Program-made: the position numbers and the translations under genes | Origin: CAZGQY01 sp964528035 | GTDB taxonomy: Bacteria; Pseudomonadota; Gammaproteobacteria; Methylococcales; UBA1147 | Direction of reading: 5' to 3' | NCBI GenBank assembly: GCA_964528035.1 | Contig: CAZGQY010000100.1 | Span: 1-15,469 of the forward strand | Length of the DNA: 15,469 bases | Notes under the pieces: model-generated | Seen by the model: only the letters and a program-made list of their open reading frames with translations | Told to the model about the DNA's origin: nothing | Databases searched by the model: none | Shown: in pieces, positions 12,776 through 15,469 of the stretch | Position numbering within the stretch: the first letter of the stretch is position 1 | How the letters are laid out: the number at the start of each line of letters is the position of its first letter

Positions 12776-15469
12776 ATGGCTCTAAACCAATTCCACCCTG
12801 CAGTAAAATCCTGGTTCAAAACTAATTTTCACACCCCCACCCAGTGCCAGCAGGACGCCTGGCCGAAAATTAGCAGTGGTCGACATACCTTAGTTGCGGC
12901 ACCGACCGGTTCTGGAAAAACTCTCGCGGCGTTTTTGGCAGTCATTGATCAATTGGTCAAAGACGGTACAAAACAAGGTGAATTATCTAAACAAACACAG
13001 ATACTCTATTTGTCACCGTTAAAAGCCCTGAGTAACGACATTCAAAAAAACCTGGAGCAACCGCTGACAGGTATCCGCACTCACTTACTGGAAATGGGCT
13101 ACCCGGACGTATACATTCAATCCATGGTACGTACTGGCGATACGCCCGCCGCCACACGCACGGCGATGATTCGAAAACCGCCACATATTCTCGTGACTAC
13201 CCCGGAATCGTTGTACATTTTACTGACCAGTGAGAGTGGCCGTCACATGCTGAAATCGGTACATTCAGTCATTGTCGATGAAATTCACGCCGTCGCCGCA
13301 AGCAAAAGAGGATCGCACCTGGCTTTGTCCTTGCAGCGATTGGAACATCTGAGCGAACACAACCTTACCCGAATTGGCTTGTCAGCAACCCAGCAACCTA
13401 TTGAAGCTATTGCTCATTTTTTACTCGGTAGCCATCGGCCCATCAGCGACTGTGAAATTATCGATTCAGGGCACAAACGCGCACTTGACCTGGCCATCGA
13501 ATTGCCGGACTCACCGTTGGAAGCATTACTGTCCGGACAGGCCGCTGGCGAAATCTACGATAAATTACAACAATTAATCAATCAGCATAAAACTACACTG
13601 GTTTTTGTAAATACCCGGCGTATGGCAGAACGCGTTGCCCGTCACCTGAGCGAACGTCTGGATGCCGACCAAATCACTTCTCATCACGGCAGCTTAGCTC
13701 GAGAACAAAGACTCGACGCGGAAACCCGACTCAAAGCAGGAAAATTACGGGCTTTGGTCGCGACTGCATCGCTGGAACTGGGTATTGACATTGGCGATGT
13801 CGATCTGGTGTGTCAAATGGGAACTACGGGTTCCATTGCTACCTTTCTGCAACGGGTCGGACGTTCAGGCCATACAACGAAAGGATTACCGAAAGGTCGA
13901 CTGTTTCCAACCAGTCGGGACGAACTGGTTGAATGTATTGCCCTGATCGATTCGGTTCATCGCGGCGAACTCGACAAACTGGTCGTACCACCCGGCCCCC
14001 TGGATGTACTCGCCCAGCAAATCGTCGCCATGCTGGCCTGCGAAGAATGGCAGGAGCAAGAACTGTATGACTGTATACGCCAGGCTGCACCCTATGAAAA
14101 TTTGGGCGAAAGCGATTTCCAGAAAATCATTACTATGCTTGCACAAGGTTTTAATACCCAGCGTGGCCGCCGTTCTGCTTATATTTATCATGACACCGTC
14201 AACAAAAAACTACGAGGGCGCGCCAATGCCAGACTCACAGCAATAACCTGTGGTGGAGCCATTCCGGATAACGCGGACTATCGTGTCATTTTGCAACCCA
14301 GAGGGCAATTCATCGGCACCGTCGATGAAGATTTCGCCATGGAAACCCTGTCCGGTGATATTTTTCAGTTGGGTAACAGCAGCTGGCGGGTATTGCGTTT
14401 AGATGCCGGTGACCTGCAGGTGGAAGATGCACAGAACCAACCCCCCAGTATTCCCTTCTGGTTTGGAGAAGCGCCTGGACGCAGCATCGAACTGTCGTTT
14501 TCGGTTTCTCGACTTCGCCAGGAAATCGCCCGTCGATGCGAGCCGGATGCAGAAAACCTGGACACGGTAACCGCCTGGCTACAGAAAAGCACCCAAATAT
14601 CCACCTCTGCTGCCCGCCAGTCGGTCAATTACATTGCCGCGGCGCAAACCACTTTGACCGCCATACCCAGCTTCACAACTTTGATTTTGGAACGGTTTTT
14701 TGACGAATCCGGTGGATTACACCTGATTCTGCATGCACCCTTTGGGAGCCGCATAAACCGTGCATGGGGCCTGGCTTTACGCAAACGTTTCTGCCGTACA
14801 TTCAACTTCGAACTGCAGGCGGCAGCCACAGAAAATGCGATAATACTATCGATGGGAAGCTCACAAAGTTTTGAGTTGGAAGCCGTCGCTCATTACTTAA
14901 ATTCTGCAAGCGTTAAGGATCTTCTTATCCAGGCACTATTGGATGCCCCTATGTTTAATATCCGCTGGCGCTGGAATTGCACCTGCTCCCTGGCGGTCAG
15001 ACGATTTCAGGCTGGCAAAAAGACCCCGCCTTATCTGGTTCGTATGCAATCCGAAGATCTGGTTACCAGTGTATTTCCAGAACAATTGGCCTGCCAGGAA
15101 AATCTTGTTGGGGATAGAGAAATACCATCGCACCCACTAATCCAGCAAACCATAAACGACTGTCTGACTGATGTCATGGATATTGACGGTCTGATTGAAG
15201 TCCTCAGAAAAATCGAAACCCGGCAGATAAAAATCATCGCCCGTGACATTGTTGAACCCTCACCGTTTGCCGCAGAGATTCTCACCGCTCGAAATTATGC
15301 CTTTTTAGACGGCGCACCTGCAGAGGAAAGACGCACTCGAGCCGTAATGAGTCGGCGATGGTTAGACCCGGAAACCGCTACAGATCTTGGAAAACTGGAT
15401 GTTGACGCCATTCGACGGGTTTACGACGAAAGCTGGCCACAGGCAAAAAACGCAGATGAGCTGCACGAT
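12776..15469 (+). CDS. lhr: Lhr-like DEAD/DEAH-box helicase, 5' part
   Basis: The frame from ATG at 12776 stays open to the last base, giving 898 residues of a protein that continues beyond the window; Lhr-type helicases with long C-terminal regions are usually about 1400-1500 residues. Motifs in order are a Q-motif-like P-T-Q-C-Q-Q (21-26), Walker A A-P-T-G-S-G-K-T (42-49), T-T-P-E-S-L, Walker B D-E-I-H (168-171), S-A-T (203-205), V-F-V-N-T-R-R, T-A-S-L-E-L-G-I-D-I-G-D-V-D-L-V, and motif VI Q-R-V-G-R-S-G-H (359-366). After the two RecA domains come the winged-helix and beta-barrel parts of the Lhr core (G-G-A-I-P-D-N-A-D-Y and G-D-I-F-Q-L-G). Lhr proteins unwind DNA and RNA-DNA hybrids, 3' to 5', and are linked to DNA repair. 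No strong ribosome binding site is seen. An in-frame TAG a short way upstream limits the start to this ATG or a TTG six codons earlier. Confidence 0.94.
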   Translation, partial: MALNQFHPAVKSWFKTNFHTPTQCQQDAWPKISSGRHTLVAAPTGSGKTLAAFLAVIDQLVKDGTKQGELSKQTQILYLSPLKALSNDIQKNLEQPLTGIRTHLLEMGYPDVYIQSMVRTGDTPAATRTAMIRKPPHILVTTPESLYILLTSESGRHMLKSVHSVIVDEIHAVAASKRGSHLALSLQRLEHLSEHNLTRIGLSATQQPIEAIAHFLLGSHRPISDCEIIDSGHKRALDLAIELPDSPLEALLSGQAAGEIYDKLQQLINQHKTTLVFVNTRRMAERVARHLSERLDADQITSHHGSLAREQRLDAETRLKAGKLRALVATASLELGIDIGDVDLVCQMGTTGSIATFLQRVGRSGHTTKGLPKGRLFPTSRDELVECIALIDSVHRGELDKLVVPPGPLDVLAQQIVAMLACEEWQEQELYDCIRQAAPYENLGESDFQKIITMLAQGFNTQRGRRSAYIYHDTVNKKLRGRANARLTAITCGGAIPDNADYRVILQPRGQFIGTVDEDFAMETLSGDIFQLGNSSWRVLRLDAGDLQVEDAQNQPPSIPFWFGEAPGRSIELSFSVSRLRQEIARRCEPDAENLDTVTAWLQKSTQISTSAARQSVNYIAAAQTTLTAIPSFTTLILERFFDESGGLHLILHAPFGSRINRAWGLALRKRFCRTFNFELQAAATENAIILSMGSSQSFELEAVAHYLNSASVKDLLIQALLDAPMFNIRWRWNCTCSLAVRRFQAGKKTPPYLVRMQSEDLVTSVFPEQLACQENLVGDREIPSHPLIQQTINDCLTDVMDIDGLIEVLRKIETRQIKIIARDIVEPSPFAAEILTARNYAFLDGAPAEERRTRAVMSRRWLDPETATDLGKLDVDAIRRVYDESWPQAKNADELHD

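Noticed and set aside
1..15469. CRISPR arrays, tRNA or rRNA genes, and phage attachment sites
   Set aside because: Reading both strands showed no regularly spaced repeats, no tRNA cloverleaf and no rRNA-like stretch. This was by eye, so a tRNA scan would be the decisive check.

Overview
The window looks like part of a Gram-negative, most likely gammaproteobacterial, chromosome. The support is an outer-membrane beta-barrel fragment, a YjbQ close to the E. coli type, a proteobacterial Lhr-type helicase and an NtrC-family fragment. The species cannot be named from the sequence. The centre (about 4.9 to 10.1 kb) is visibly richer in A+T than the helicase end, so part of it may be acquired.

Left part (1-4850). 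The 3' end of an outer-membrane transporter gene is followed 26 bases later by a 991-residue alpha/beta-hydrolase-NACHT NTPase, a STAND protein of the kind used in bacterial NLR-like phage defence. It converges on a decapitated sigma-54 activator. The break in that gene coincides with two copies of a 13-bp sequence resembling an IS6-family terminal repeat. A roughly 290-bp gene-poor stretch, a small CxxC protein and yjbQ follow.

Centre (4987-11494). Two divergent operons share a 194-bp promoter region. Leftward run comB, comA and a VOC-family gene, tightly packed. ComA joins sulfite to phosphoenolpyruvate and ComB removes the phosphate, giving 3-sulfolactate; no comC, comD or comE is present to carry it on to coenzyme M. 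Rightward runs a complete DltXDCBA-like envelope acylation cassette: a 43-residue membrane microprotein (not previously obvious because of its size) ending in F-x-Y-x-x-F, a DltD-like SGNH protein, a carrier protein, an MBOAT acyltransferase with an extra N-terminal periplasmic domain, and an acyl-adenylating enzyme. The order is the reverse of the Gram-positive dltXABCD operon. The proposed reading is that the left operon makes sulfolactate and the right operon activates it and transfers it to an envelope glycan or lipid, placing a sulfonate on the cell surface. The gene families and layout are seen; the link between the operons is inference.

Right part (11500-15469). A convergent pair of half-size YeeE/YedE (PmpA/PmpB-type) sulfur-compound transporters is followed by a 364-bp intergenic region with striking dyad symmetries. 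The first 898 codons of an Lhr-like DEAD/DEAH helicase then run off the window.
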